From JALZKA01 sp963701205 (lineage in GTDB: Bacteria > Actinomycetota > Thermoleophilia > Solirubrobacterales > 70-9), in assembly GCA_963701205.1 (NCBI GenBank), contig OY969575.1, positions 1,240,001 to 1,304,000 of the forward strand: a stretch of 64,000 nucleotides of DNA. The letters run 5' to 3'. The notes beneath the pieces are model-generated. The model made no database searches, was not told where the DNA came from, and saw only the letters and a program-made list of their open reading frames with translations. The translations under genes and the position numbers were made by a program. Position 1 is the first letter of the stretch, and the number at the start of each line of letters is the position of its first letter. Positions 16,709 through 27,275 of this stretch are shown one piece after another.

Positions 16709-17382
16709 GCCGCGTTTTTCCGGGCTCGCACCTGGATCCGTCCGCCGCGGCCAAAGAGCGCGGCCACGGCTTCGGCGACGAGTGCGAGCGGCAGTACGAG
16801 CGGTGTGGCCAGGGCGCTCGCGACCGCGTCGGCAAAAAACGCGACTCGTCCTCGGGGGGCGTTGACAGGACGGATACGGCCCGCCAGAAGGTCGGTCGCG
16901 AAGTTGGTGTGCAACGTGATCCCGTTTAGCACCGTCTGCCACATCCAGCGCTGATTTCGGCCCCACGGCGGAAACGCCGGCTTCGAGGGCTCGTATCCGT
17001 TCTTTTCAAGCAGTAGCGCAAGCCCCCTTGGGGTCAACAGCAGGTGCGCCGGCCAGTCTGCGAGCGCGGCCCAGCCCTCCCCGCCCAGGCCGGACTGCCA
17101 GCTCCGGCGGTTGGGGGCGAGCACGACGCGCTCCGAGCCATCGTCGGCGATGGTTACCCGGTCGAGCTCGCGCTCCAGGTCGGTCTCGTGCCCCTGCTCA
17201 ATCGCGGCGGCGCAGTCCGTGCATCGGTCAAACAGGCGGGCGGCGCCGGTCGTGTCGGGGTCGGAGGGGTCCACCGGTGAGAGCAGCCCCACGGTGGCCC
17301 CGGAGGCGGGGTGCGGGACGGCGATCCATGGATGTGCCCCGGCGCCGCAAAGGGGGCAGCGGGACGGGCGGGCCCCCTTCAT
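16705..17382 (-). CDS. Zinc-ribbon hypothetical protein with methyltransferase-like C-terminal part
   Basis: 225 residues. Two Cys pairs (CPLCG at residues ~9-13 and CTDC at ~54-57) could bind zinc. The middle has LLTPRGLALLLEKNGYE and the C-terminal region has a hydrophobic stretch (about 185-210), the look of the last part of class I SAM methyltransferases such as the type seen in sugar modification, but no SAM-binding glycine motif is present. The start ATG overlaps the stop of the flavin monooxygenase (ATGA 17379-17382), so it is in that operon. Function unknown. Confidence 0.7.
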   Translation of the reverse strand: MKGARPSRCPLCGAGAHPWIAVPHPASGATVGLLSPVDPSDPDTTGAARLFDRCTDCAAAIEQGHETDLERELDRVTIADDGSERVVLAPNRRSWQSGLGGEGWAALADWPAHLLLTPRGLALLLEKNGYEPSKPAFPPWGRNQRWMWQTVLNGITLHTNFATDLLAGRIRPVNAPRGRVAFFADAVASALATPLVLPLALVAEAVAALFGRGGRIQVRARKNAA

Positions 17383-18758
17383 CGTGAGGCCGACCCCAAG
17401 GCCTCGTGTGTGCGATTAGCGCGAAGCCGCGCCAAGAGTCCGCCGCGGCGGCGTTCTGAGCGCAGGACTCGCAGGTAGGGGTGGAAGTCCACCTGGATGG
17501 TGTGGCGCTTGGAGGCCACGTAGCGCTTCGCCATGCGCGCGTCCTCGCGAGCGATGATCTTGTGCATCCGCTTTCGGCCGGGGAGCGTTCCGGTTCCCGC
17601 AATCAGGTCGGCAACCCACTCCGACTGCGCTTCGGCGAGCGGCATGATCGCGCCGAGCGGTTGGATCAGGCCCACGAAATAAAGACCGGGGAGATCAGGG
17701 TGGACCACTCGCCGATACAGCGGGATGCGGTTGTCAGGGGCGTCGAGCAAATCGTTTGCAAAGAACGGGAACGTGATCCTGTAGCCCGTGCAATAGACGA
17801 TCAAATCGATCTCTTCGCTTGAACGATCCTCGAACTGGATTTGCCGCCCGCCAACGAACTCGGCGATATTGGGCTTGATCGCGATGTCGCCGTGGCCGAG
17901 CCGCGGCAGCAGGTCCGACGAAACGGTCGGGTGTGCCTCCGCAAGGGCGTGATCAGGCTCGGGAAGGCCATAGTCCATCGGCGTGCCGACGGCGCCCCGG
18001 ATCATGCGACTGAGGAGCATCCGCTGGACCCGAAACGGCATTCGCGTGAGCAGGTCTGGAGCCAGTTCGTCAGTCGGGCGGCCGCGGACATACTTCGGCA
18101 CGATCCAGGCTCCGCGGCGCATCGCCAGGTACGTGGCATCGGCGATCCGCGAGCTCTCGACAGCGATGTCCGTCGCGGAATTTCCGATTCCGACCACCAG
18201 CACCCGTTTGCCACGCAGCACGTCCGGCTCCCGGTAGTGGTGAACGTGGACCTGCTCGCCCGCGAACGCGTCCTGGCCCGGATAGGGGGGCTCAGGCCAG
18301 CGCGGGTCCCAGTGGTGGCCGTTGGCGACGATCACCGAGGAATAGGTCGCGGATCCCTCCTCGCCGGTTTCGTGGTCACGCCACTCGACTCGCCAGCGGT
18401 CCCCGTCAGGCGCCACGTTTGTGACTTCTACCCGAAATCGGATCCGGTCCCGAAAGCCGAAATGATCAACGTAGGCGTCGAAGTAGCGCGCGATCTGAAA
18501 GTGATCCGGGTAATCCGGGTAATCGTCGGGCATCGGAAACGTGGCGTAGGCCATCGCCCGGCGCGACGTGTTGATGTGAAGCGAGCGGTAGGCCGACGAC
18601 ATGCCGTTGTCGTTCTCGTAGCGCCAGTTGCCGCCGACGCCCGAGCCAAGTTCAAAGCACTCGAACTCGATTCCGCGGGAGTGCAGGACCTGGCAGCTGG
18701 AGATGCCCGACGAACCGGCGCCGATGACGCACACCTGTTCAGCAGATTCCGCGCTCAT
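17379..18758 (-). CDS. Flavin-containing monooxygenase
   Basis: 459 residues. FAD site VCVIGAGSSGISSCQVL (8-24), the FMO fingerprint-like FAGEQVHVHHYREP (near 172), a second dinucleotide site VLVVGIGNSATDIA for NADPH, and the late YCTGYRITFPFF motif. Such enzymes oxygenate N, S or carbonyl carbon in small molecules using NADPH and O2. It starts 13 bp after the peptide deformylase stop and overlaps the next gene by 4 bp, so it may be the third gene of a four-gene operon. TAGTGT overlapping the def stop could be an extra promoter. Substrate unknown. Confidence 0.92.
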   Translation of the reverse strand: MSAESAEQVCVIGAGSSGISSCQVLHSRGIEFECFELGSGVGGNWRYENDNGMSSAYRSLHINTSRRAMAYATFPMPDDYPDYPDHFQIARYFDAYVDHFGFRDRIRFRVEVTNVAPDGDRWRVEWRDHETGEEGSATYSSVIVANGHHWDPRWPEPPYPGQDAFAGEQVHVHHYREPDVLRGKRVLVVGIGNSATDIAVESSRIADATYLAMRRGAWIVPKYVRGRPTDELAPDLLTRMPFRVQRMLLSRMIRGAVGTPMDYGLPEPDHALAEAHPTVSSDLLPRLGHGDIAIKPNIAEFVGGRQIQFEDRSSEEIDLIVYCTGYRITFPFFANDLLDAPDNRIPLYRRVVHPDLPGLYFVGLIQPLGAIMPLAEAQSEWVADLIAGTGTLPGRKRMHKIIAREDARMAKRYVASKRHTIQVDFHPYLRVLRSERRRGGLLARLRANRTHEALGSASR

Positions 18759-18771
18759 GCGAGCGGCAACA

Positions 18772-19272
18772 CTAATGGGAGCCCTGTTCGCCGGCGTAGT
18801 TCTTACGCCTGAAAACGTCGTCGACGAGGGACTCCACGCGATCGAGAAAGAGAATGCCGTCGAGGTGATCGATCTCGTGCGCGACGGCCCGGGCCTCGAA
18901 GCCCTCGCAGGTAAGCCGGCCGCCCATGTGCTCGACCTCGATACGCGTGTGGCGGCGAACGTTGGCCGTGACGTCGGGCAGGCTCAGGCAGCCTTCCCGG
19001 GCGACTTCGGAACCGGTCGCGGCGACGATCCGCGGGTTGGCAAGGACCAGGCGCCCGTTTGAGGTTTCCGCCTTCGGGTGTTCGGAGACATCCACCAGGC
19101 AGACGCGAACGAGCTCGCCGATCTGCGGCGCTGCGATGCCGACGCAACGCTCGTAGGTGCCAACCGTCTCCGCCAACAGGAGCCCGACCCGCTCGACGTC
19201 GTCGGCCTGGACCGGCGCCGCCACCTGCTTGAGGATCGGGTCCGGGTAGAGCAGTACCGGGCGCGGTGTCAT
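18772..19272 (-). CDS. def: Peptide deformylase
   Basis: 166 residues from the ATG at 19272 (an upstream extension in the same frame overlaps the previous gene and looks non-coding). All three family motifs are present: GIAAPQIG, EGCLSLP with the metal Cys, and HEIDHLDG with the HExxH-type zinc/iron histidines. It removes formyl groups from new proteins. It lies 16 bp after the double-ACT gene on the same strand. Confidence 0.95.
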   Translation of the reverse strand: MTPRPVLLYPDPILKQVAAPVQADDVERVGLLLAETVGTYERCVGIAAPQIGELVRVCLVDVSEHPKAETSNGRLVLANPRIVAATGSEVAREGCLSLPDVTANVRRHTRIEVEHMGGRLTCEGFEARAVAHEIDHLDGILFLDRVESLVDDVFRRKNYAGEQGSH

Positions 19273-19288
19273 CGCCGATCCGAGCCGG

Positions 19289-19810
19289 TCAAAGAGTCTC
19301 GGCGCCAAGCTCGCGCAGCGAGACCTCGACGCCGGATTCTCCGGCCAGCGCAGCCGTGACTTCGTCGGGGCTGGCACCGGCAAGGGCCACTTCCATGACC
19401 ATCACATAGACGGGAGCGGCGGCGCTGCCCGTCAGCTTGGTCTCGAGGTCGGTGATGTTAACCCCGAGTCCCGCCAGGACGGAGCTGACGCCGTGAACGA
19501 TCCCCGGATGATCGGCGCCGTAGACGGTCAGGACGTGCGACGCGGCGTCGGCCGTCGCACCTGGGCTCACTGCCGCCACCGATACGGCGTCGAGGCCGAG
19601 CTCGCCACGGACCGCCTCGAGGCGCGCGGCAACGGAATCGCTGTCAGTCTCGGCGGGCAGGGAGACGAGGAGCATCACGGCGAAGTGACCCCCGAGGATG
19701 GACATCTGCGAATCGGCGACGTTGCCGCCCAAGTCAAGCAGGGCGCCGGTAACCGCGGCGACGATGCCCGGTTGGTCGCGTCCGATCGCGGTGACTGCGA
19801 AGTCCGGCAC
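19289..19810 (-). CDS. Double-ACT-domain protein, GcvR-like
   Basis: 173 residues from a GTG start. Two ACT repeats: FAVTAIGRDQPGIVAAVTGAL (1-80) and VLTVYGADHPGIVHGVSSVL (about 92-170), with no enzyme domain. This layout matches the GcvR group of amino-acid-sensing regulators. TAGCCT on the minus strand (19822-19817) ends 6 nt before the start, predicting a leaderless mRNA. The ligand, probably an amino acid, is not evident. Confidence 0.85.
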   Translation of the reverse strand: MPDFAVTAIGRDQPGIVAAVTGALLDLGGNVADSQMSILGGHFAVMLLVSLPAETDSDSVAARLEAVRGELGLDAVSVAAVSPGATADAASHVLTVYGADHPGIVHGVSSVLAGLGVNITDLETKLTGSAAAPVYVMVMEVALAGASPDEVTAALAGESGVEVSLRELGAETL

Positions 19811-19886
19811 ACCGCAAGGCTAGTGGCCCTGGCGCGCGGGCGACGGCGTGAGGCTCAGGCGTCGGCGGGCAATAGGATCACCGGCC

Positions 19887-20744
19887 GTGAACAGGCAAGA
19901 CGTGATCGAGCGCGAAACCAGGCTTCGTCCTTGGGCGGCGGTCTGCGCCGTTGCGCCTTTGATCCTCTACATGGCCGCCCAGTTCATCGAGACGGACGCG
20001 GGACTCACGATCGGCGGGCTTGCGACGGAGCAGCTGCGATCGATCGACGAGAATTCGCAGGCGTTGCTCTACGCGAGCATCGCGCGGGGGATCGGCTTCG
20101 TGCTCCTCGCCGTGCCGCTCGTCTACTTGTTCCGGGCGGTGCAGGCGCGATCGGAGCGGGTCAACGCGCTGTTTTTGGGCGTGGTGATCATGGGCCCCGT
20201 CTTGCTGGCGGTACAAGGCCTGATCACCTGGTCGGCGCAAACGGACATCGCGGCACAGTTCGTCCAGCAGTCCCCAGGGGTGGGAGATATCTACTCGCTG
20301 GCAGACAATCTGGCCGATCAATCCGGGGTCCTGTCCACGGCGACGGGCCTTGTCCTGCCGGCGATGCTCTCGCTGATCTTCGCGATGATCTACGTACCGC
20401 TGTGGGCGGTACGCACCGGGCTCTTGACGAGGTTCTTCGGGACGCTGGGCATGGCGCTCGGCGCCCTCGTCATTGTCTTGCTCCAGTTCGCCCTGCTCTT
20501 GATCTTGTGCTGGTTCCTGTACCTCGGGCTGGTCATCGTTGGCCGGGTCCCGAAGGGCAGGCCACCGGCCTGGGACGCAGGCGAGGCGATTCCCTGGCCG
20601 TCGCCGGGTGAGGAGCCGACCGCCCCGGAACCCGTCGCCGAGGTCGTTGAGGGCGATGCCACCGAGATCCCAGGGGTGGACGAGAATCCGAATGCGGCTC
20701 GGCGCGAGCGGGCCAGACGTCGCAAGCGCAAGCGCCGCCGCTAG
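19887..20744 (+). CDS. Integral membrane protein with basic cytoplasmic tail
   Basis: 285 residues from the GTG at 19887. I chose this start because TAGGAT (19873-19878) ends 8 nt before it. About five to six membrane segments are visible (WAAVCAVAPLILYMAAQFI; GIGFVLLAVPLVYLF; ALFLGVVIMGPVLLAVQGL; two near LPAMLSLIFAMIY and GTLGMALGALVIVLLQF). A Pro/Glu-rich loop follows and the end is RRERARRRKRKRRR, so the C-terminus should face the cytoplasm and may touch nucleic acid or phospholipid. Family unknown. Confidence 0.8.
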   Translation: MNRQDVIERETRLRPWAAVCAVAPLILYMAAQFIETDAGLTIGGLATEQLRSIDENSQALLYASIARGIGFVLLAVPLVYLFRAVQARSERVNALFLGVVIMGPVLLAVQGLITWSAQTDIAAQFVQQSPGVGDIYSLADNLADQSGVLSTATGLVLPAMLSLIFAMIYVPLWAVRTGLLTRFFGTLGMALGALVIVLLQFALLLILCWFLYLGLVIVGRVPKGRPPAWDAGEAIPWPSPGEEPTAPEPVAEVVEGDATEIPGVDENPNAARRERARRRKRKRRR

Positions 20745-20788
20745 CGGGCGCGCGTCCGAATCGGTCGCGACGGCGCCTTCCTTGGTGC

Positions 20789-20794
20789 GATACT
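20789..20794 (+). promoter_or_regulatory. -10 box of the SnoaL-like gene, leaderless type
   Basis: GATACT ends 9 nt before the ATG at 20804, with no good ribosome site between. Confidence 0.42.
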
Positions 20795-20803
20795 TGATCC
20801 AGG

Positions 20804-21205
20804 ATGCCGCAGGGGAACGTGGAGATTGTGCGGCGCCTGTACGAGGTGTGGAACGGCCCCGAACCGCCTGAGGCCTTGCTTCCCTTCATCACGAGCGATT
20901 TCGAATACGTGAACCCGACCCATGCCGTGGAAGCCGGGGTTCGCCGCGGACACGATGGAATGCTGGCGGCCCAGGCGAGCCTTGAAGCTGCGTTCGACAC
21001 GTACGAGCACCGGGTAGACGAGGTGGTCGACCTTGGGGATCGAGTTCTCGTCTGGACGACCTTTCGGGCGCGCGCCGCGACTGGTGGAATTAGCTTCGAG
21101 CAGGCGGAGGCGCAGATATGGACTCTTAGCGATGGGCTGATTACCCGTTTTGAGTGGTTCCACGATCGGGAGCACGCCCTGAAGGCGGCGGGCCTTTCGG
21201 CCTAG
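20804..21205 (+). CDS. SnoaL-like (NTF2-fold) protein
   Basis: 133 residues. Pattern typical of the SnoaL/NTF2-like superfamily: VEIVRRLYEVWN at the start, LLPFITSDFEYVNP, a middle DLGDRVLVWTTFRARA and the final strand LITRFEWFHDREHALKAAGL. Members are small cone-shaped proteins that act as isomerases, hydratases or ligand binders. No residue pattern fixes the function here. Confidence 0.83.
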   Translation: MPQGNVEIVRRLYEVWNGPEPPEALLPFITSDFEYVNPTHAVEAGVRRGHDGMLAAQASLEAAFDTYEHRVDEVVDLGDRVLVWTTFRARAATGGISFEQAEAQIWTLSDGLITRFEWFHDREHALKAAGLSA

Positions 21206-21250
21206 CGGCTCCATGTCCCAGCCACCGCTGCGAGAAGAGGAGTGCGCCAG

Positions 21251-22265
21251 ATGACCAACGAGGCCACAGTCATACGCCACCGTTTCGCCGTCCGGGCGGT
21301 GCTGGTCCAGCTTGGTGCCATCCAGGCGTTCCTGGGCGTTTACGCGCTGCTGTGGCCGGTCTCGTTTTATGAGGACTTCCCGTTCGGACGCAGCTGGGTC
21401 GAGGCGCTGCCCGCCTACAACGAACACCTCGTTCGCGACGTCGGCGGCCTCTTTTTGGGGGTCGGCTTCCTGCTGCTGGCCGTGGCGGTAAGAATGGAGC
21501 GACGCTTCGTAGGAATCTCGCTGATCTCCTACATGCTCTTCAGCGTGCCGCACGCCGCCTGGCACCTGTTTCACCTCGAGCCGTACTCGACTGGCGACGC
21601 CGTCGCCAACGCGGTGACGCTCACGGCCACGGTCCTGCTGCCGGCCTGGGCGTTGTGGGTCACTGTGCGGGCGGGGCCGGCCCGGTCGGCCTCCGATCCG
21701 AAGGGCGCCATGCGGATCGACGGTGTGCCCGATTCCACCCGCAACCCGCTCGCCCGGTTCAGCTTCTTCGAGTCGCGCCGCCGTTTTGGCAAGGTGACCG
21801 ATCCGCTGCGGATCTACGCCCACCATCCCGTGATCCTTTCGGGCTACGCGGCGCACGAGCTTGCAACCGAACGCGCGACGCGGGTTCCCGAGCGACTCAA
21901 GCACCTGGCCGAGCTGCGTGCGGCGATGCTGTGCGGCTGTGAGTGGTGCTGTGACTTCGGGTCCGCGCTGGACAAAGGCGTGGGCGAGGACGACATGAAG
22001 GCATTGCTTGATCACCGCGGCAGTGATCGCTTCACGGAGGTCGAAATGCTTGTCCTGGACTACGCAACCGGTATGTCGCGCACCCCGGTCGAAATCAGCG
22101 ACGATCTGTTTGCGCGCCTCCGAGCGCACCTGGATGAGGCCCAGCTCGTCGAGTTGACCGACATCGTGGCCCTTGAGAACTACCGAGCGCGGTTCAACTG
22201 GGCCTTCGGGGTCGGCTCCCAGGACTTCAGCGAGGGGGCCTACTGCGTCCGACCTCAGCCTGCGG

Positions 22266-22294
<29 letters not shown>
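21251..22294 (+). CDS. Fusion: four-helix membrane domain plus carboxymuconolactone decarboxylase/AhpD-like domain
   Basis: 347 residues from the ATG at 21251, which has AGAGGAG 8-10 nt upstream; a GTG at 21242 is in frame but overlaps that site. Residues ~1-145 hold four membrane segments (LVQLGAIQAFLGVYALLW, GLFLGVGFLLLAVAV, GISLISYMLFSV, LTATVLLPAWALWV). Residues ~155-345 are a complete CMD/AhpD-like unit with LRAAMLCGCEWCCDFGS, whose CxxC (Cys-Glu-Trp-Cys) is the usual peroxidase/disulfide site. CMD proteins are normally soluble, so the fusion suggests membrane-tethered thiol-redox activity. No frame break lies between the parts. Confidence 0.85.
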
Positions 22295-24236
<1,942 letters not shown>

Positions 24237-24309
24237 CAGATCTCCTTCTGGGCGCGTCGCTGGATTGGTGGATCCTACGCACGACGGCGCGCCGAGAACG
24301 CCCGTCTCC

Positions 24310-24315
24310 TATCGT
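24310..24315 (+). promoter_or_regulatory. -10 box of the trypsin-like gene, leaderless type
   Basis: TATCGT ends 7 nt before the ATG at 24323. Confidence 0.4.
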
Positions 24316-24322
24316 GTTGGGT

Positions 24323-25282
24323 ATGAGGCAGAGCGGAATTCGACGTGCCGGTGGCCGATTGGCGGTGCTGCTGGCCCTGACGTTCCTTGCCGTCAGCTCG
24401 GCCAGCGCCGTGGCGGCCGAGGTCCAGCAGGATCCAGCCGACGTCCGCCAGTATTGGACCGACCAGCGAATGGAGAACGCGATTCCGGGGTCCAATTTGC
24501 TCAGGGACACCGAGTTGCCGCTCCTCGAATCCCCGCTTGGCCTCAGAGCCGGATCCGCCGCGCCGCAGCCACGATCGTCGGCGCACGAGATCTCAGCCCC
24601 GGATCGTCGTCCGACCCGTACGCACGGCAAGGTCTACTTCACGCTGGGGGGGATCCAGTACGTGTGCTCCGGAACCGTCGTCAGGGCCGAGAACAAGAGC
24701 GTTGTGGTCTCCGCCGGCCACTGCGTCTTCGGAAACGGCAGCTTCGCCACGAACTGGCTGTTCGTTCCCGCGAAGTCGGGCCAATCGGAGCCGTACGGCC
24801 GCTGGGCGGCAATCGAATTGGCCGTGCCCAACCAGTGGGAGGCCTCCGAGGACATCCGCTACGACGTTGGGATGGCGACGCTTGAGCGGCGCGCGCGCAA
24901 GCCGATCCAAAGGGTTCTTGGCGCCAGGAAGATCGCCTTCAACCAGGGGCGAGACATGATCTTCAAGGCGTTCGGCTACCCCGCGGAAGCGCCGTTTGAC
25001 GGCCAGCACCTGCAGCGCTGCAAGTCGCCGGCCGAGGGCACCGACAACGGCGGCCACCCCAGGCCGACCCGGATCGACTGCGACATGACCGGCGGCTCAA
25101 GCGGCGGCGGCTGGGTGATTCGAGGCGGATTCGTCAACTCTGTTGTCTCGTACGGATACGAGTCGCTGTGCCCGATCCCGCCACTGATCTGTCAGCCCAA
25201 CCCCGAGGAGGGGAAGCTCTTCGGACCGTACTTCGGCGGCGTGATCAAGCGGCTCTATCTGGCCACGCAAGCCCGCGGCTGA
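24323..25282 (+). CDS. Secreted trypsin-like serine peptidase
   Basis: 319 residues from the ATG at 24323. A Sec signal peptide (RRAGGRLAVLLALTFLAV, cleavage near SAVAA) precedes a ~70-residue propeptide-like segment. The protease domain has the catalytic His in VVSAGHCVF, Asp in RYDVGMATL and Ser in MTGGSSGGGW. The Ser site is GGSSGGG rather than GDSGGP, as in V8/glutamyl-endopeptidase-like members. Cys pairs suggest an extracellular disulfide-bonded enzyme. Substrate specificity is not readable. Confidence 0.9.
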   Translation: MRQSGIRRAGGRLAVLLALTFLAVSSASAVAAEVQQDPADVRQYWTDQRMENAIPGSNLLRDTELPLLESPLGLRAGSAAPQPRSSAHEISAPDRRPTRTHGKVYFTLGGIQYVCSGTVVRAENKSVVVSAGHCVFGNGSFATNWLFVPAKSGQSEPYGRWAAIELAVPNQWEASEDIRYDVGMATLERRARKPIQRVLGARKIAFNQGRDMIFKAFGYPAEAPFDGQHLQRCKSPAEGTDNGGHPRPTRIDCDMTGGSSGGGWVIRGGFVNSVVSYGYESLCPIPPLICQPNPEEGKLFGPYFGGVIKRLYLATQARG

Positions 25283-26863
25283 TCAGGCGGCGGCCACGCG
25301 CTTGCGGTGCGCGCGGATCTCGCTCATGATCCGCTCCAGGCGCGGCTCGGTCGAGGCATCCACGTGGTTCATCGCCGCGGCCACCGCAGGATGGATCGCG
25401 GCGATCCGCTCATGCATGGCTTGGGCTACCGCCCGGTAGGTCGGGTGCCCCTCGCGGCCGGAGCGCAACTCGCAGAGGTGCATCGCCTCGCGTGCGTTCA
25501 GGTCCAGTACGTAGCGGATCCGGTAGCCAAGACACAGCGCGTAGGGCGCCGCCTCCGGCATGCCGCCTTCCTCGAGGCGGTTGAACTCCAGCTGGGATGC
25601 CTCCAGAGCGCGTTCATAGCGACCACCAGCGCCGGCCTCGATCACCTCTTCGGGTACCCCCGCGCCAAGGTCCGGTCCGAGCCGCTGCCACTGGCAGGTG
25701 AGCATGCGATGGCGCTGAAGGTCCCGGAAGCCCCCATAATCGGAGACGATCTCGAACCGATACCGAATCGCTTCCCAGCCGCGACCAGGCCGGTGCCGGC
25801 GGTTGGCGCGCTCGCCCGCCAGTTCGGCGATCAACTCCGCGCGCTCAAGCGGGTCGAGCGCGTCCACCTTGCGCCTGATCGCCGCCTCGCTGGTTCCCGC
25901 CGACTCGTAGAGCGACGATGCGATCAGATCGGCTTCGCCGCCGTCAACGTGGATCAGTTCGACTGAAGGGACGTCGGCGCCCTCACGACGGTCCAGGCCA
26001 AACCGCGCAACGGCCAGTTCCGTGGTCTCACGCCTGTCCTTTAGGTACTGGATCCACTCGCCGCCGCGATCAGGGCGCTCCACCCTGGAGACGAAGCTTG
26101 GGATGACCTGTGAAAGCTCGGCCAGGATCATGTCGGCAAACGCGCGGGCTTCCGGAAGCGGCGACGCGTAAAGCCGCAAGAGCAGCTGTTCGTAGGCCTG
26201 GCCGGAGGCAAAGATGCCGACGTGGCTCAGGGTTGATGCGGGGAGGAGGCCACGCATCAGGTCAAGGGCCTTGGCGCGAATCGAGCTTTGCCACGCCCGT
26301 TCGGGTTCCTCGCCGCGCGGCCAGCGATCCGCAGCCCAGGCGATTACCTGCTCGAGGCCCGCCGAGTACTCGCTGAAGATGACATCCATCGCCTGGGCGT
26401 AGGCGGGGCCAAGATCATCGTCGGAGTAGTAGCGGTAGCCGCCACCAGGGATCGGCTGGTCGTAGGCGATGTAGCGGGTCGATTGCTCCAGGTACGCGGC
26501 CAGGCGCCCCCGCTGCAGAACCTTGGTGAGCACGTTCGAAACCCACTCGCAGGCCAGGTGCGCGCCGCCTACCTGGGCGATCGAGTCGTCGCCGAAGCCA
26601 ACGAACACGCGCTCATAGAGTCCCGCGGCGCGCTCGCCCTCGTCGCCGTCGAAAGGGCGCGCTCCGGCGGGTGCCTCGGCGGCGAACTCGTCCAGGTAGA
26701 GCCTGCGCAGCGTTCCGCCCCAGCGTGAGTAGCGGGCGAACAGGGCGCCCTTGACCGTCTCCGGCAGGTTCGTCAGTGCGAATACGGGTCGGTCGGTGTT
26801 CGTGAAGTGCGGGGCGAGCAGCGCCTGCTCAGCTGGTGTGAATTCCTCGACCGGATAGCGCAC
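25283..26863 (-). CDS. Double-length FAD-dependent thymidylate synthase (ThyX) family protein
   Basis: 526 residues from a GTG, about twice a normal ThyX. The N-terminal half has FGDDSIAQVGGAHLACEW and RGRLAAYLEQSTRYI, which aligns with the ThyX motif RHR-x7-S but with Gly for His. The C-terminal half has YGGFRDLQRHRMLTCQWQRL, keeping RHR but with Arg in place of the final Ser. So neither half has a complete signature. TAGGAT (minus strand, 26878-26873) ends 9 nt before the start. A role in dTMP synthesis is possible, but a different or regulatory role cannot be excluded; no thyA is in the window. Confidence 0.87.
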   Translation of the reverse strand: MRYPVEEFTPAEQALLAPHFTNTDRPVFALTNLPETVKGALFARYSRWGGTLRRLYLDEFAAEAPAGARPFDGDEGERAAGLYERVFVGFGDDSIAQVGGAHLACEWVSNVLTKVLQRGRLAAYLEQSTRYIAYDQPIPGGGYRYYSDDDLGPAYAQAMDVIFSEYSAGLEQVIAWAADRWPRGEEPERAWQSSIRAKALDLMRGLLPASTLSHVGIFASGQAYEQLLLRLYASPLPEARAFADMILAELSQVIPSFVSRVERPDRGGEWIQYLKDRRETTELAVARFGLDRREGADVPSVELIHVDGGEADLIASSLYESAGTSEAAIRRKVDALDPLERAELIAELAGERANRRHRPGRGWEAIRYRFEIVSDYGGFRDLQRHRMLTCQWQRLGPDLGAGVPEEVIEAGAGGRYERALEASQLEFNRLEEGGMPEAAPYALCLGYRIRYVLDLNAREAMHLCELRSGREGHPTYRAVAQAMHERIAAIHPAVAAAMNHVDASTEPRLERIMSEIRAHRKRVAAA

Positions 26864-26872
26864 GGGAGGGGC

Positions 26873-26878
26873 ATCCTA
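26873..26878 (-). promoter_or_regulatory. -10 box of the ThyX-like gene, leaderless type
   Basis: TAGGAT on the minus strand ends 9 nt before the GTG start at 26863, with no ribosome site between. Confidence 0.5.
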
Positions 26879-26916
26879 GTCCAGCGCTCGGCGGCGACCT
26901 CGGGAATCTTGACGCG

Positions 26917-27270
26917 TCAGCGGGAAGGCGGACCCGCCATCAACTCAACCCGATGGCCTCCCGGCGCGATTGCATGGGCCCGCGGCTTGCCCCAATGCTC
27001 GCGGCGGTGCTCGACCGCAATCCCAAGCGCCTCAAGCCGCTTGATCGCGGCGGCGTAGTCGGTTAGGACGACGGCAAAATGGCCGCTCTGGGGGACAACT
27101 GGATCGGCGCAGACAAGCAGGTGGACCTGCGTTCCGGAGCGCTCGAACCACGCAGTTGGTCCCGTCACGGTCGCTGGCGGGTCAACGGGCGCAAAGCCCA
27201 CGGCCAGCCAGAAGTTCTTCAGGGCCTCCACTTGATCGGCCGCGACTTCGATTGATGCGTGGTGCAGCAC
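26917..27270 (-). CDS. VOC (glyoxalase/bleomycin-resistance fold) protein
   Basis: 117 residues from a GTG, starting 5 bp after the nuoN stop and so probably the last gene of the nuoJ-N operon. It opens MLHHASIEVAADQVEALKNFW and ends HAIAPGGHRVELMAGP, matching one VOC unit of two beta-alpha-beta-beta-beta modules, with His and Glu at the metal positions. It likely dimerises to bind metal. The substrate is unknown and no link to complex I is evident beyond position. Confidence 0.82.
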   Translation of the reverse strand: MLHHASIEVAADQVEALKNFWLAVGFAPVDPPATVTGPTAWFERSGTQVHLLVCADPVVPQSGHFAVVLTDYAAAIKRLEALGIAVEHRREHWGKPRAHAIAPGGHRVELMAGPPSR

Positions 27271-27275
27271 GGCGC

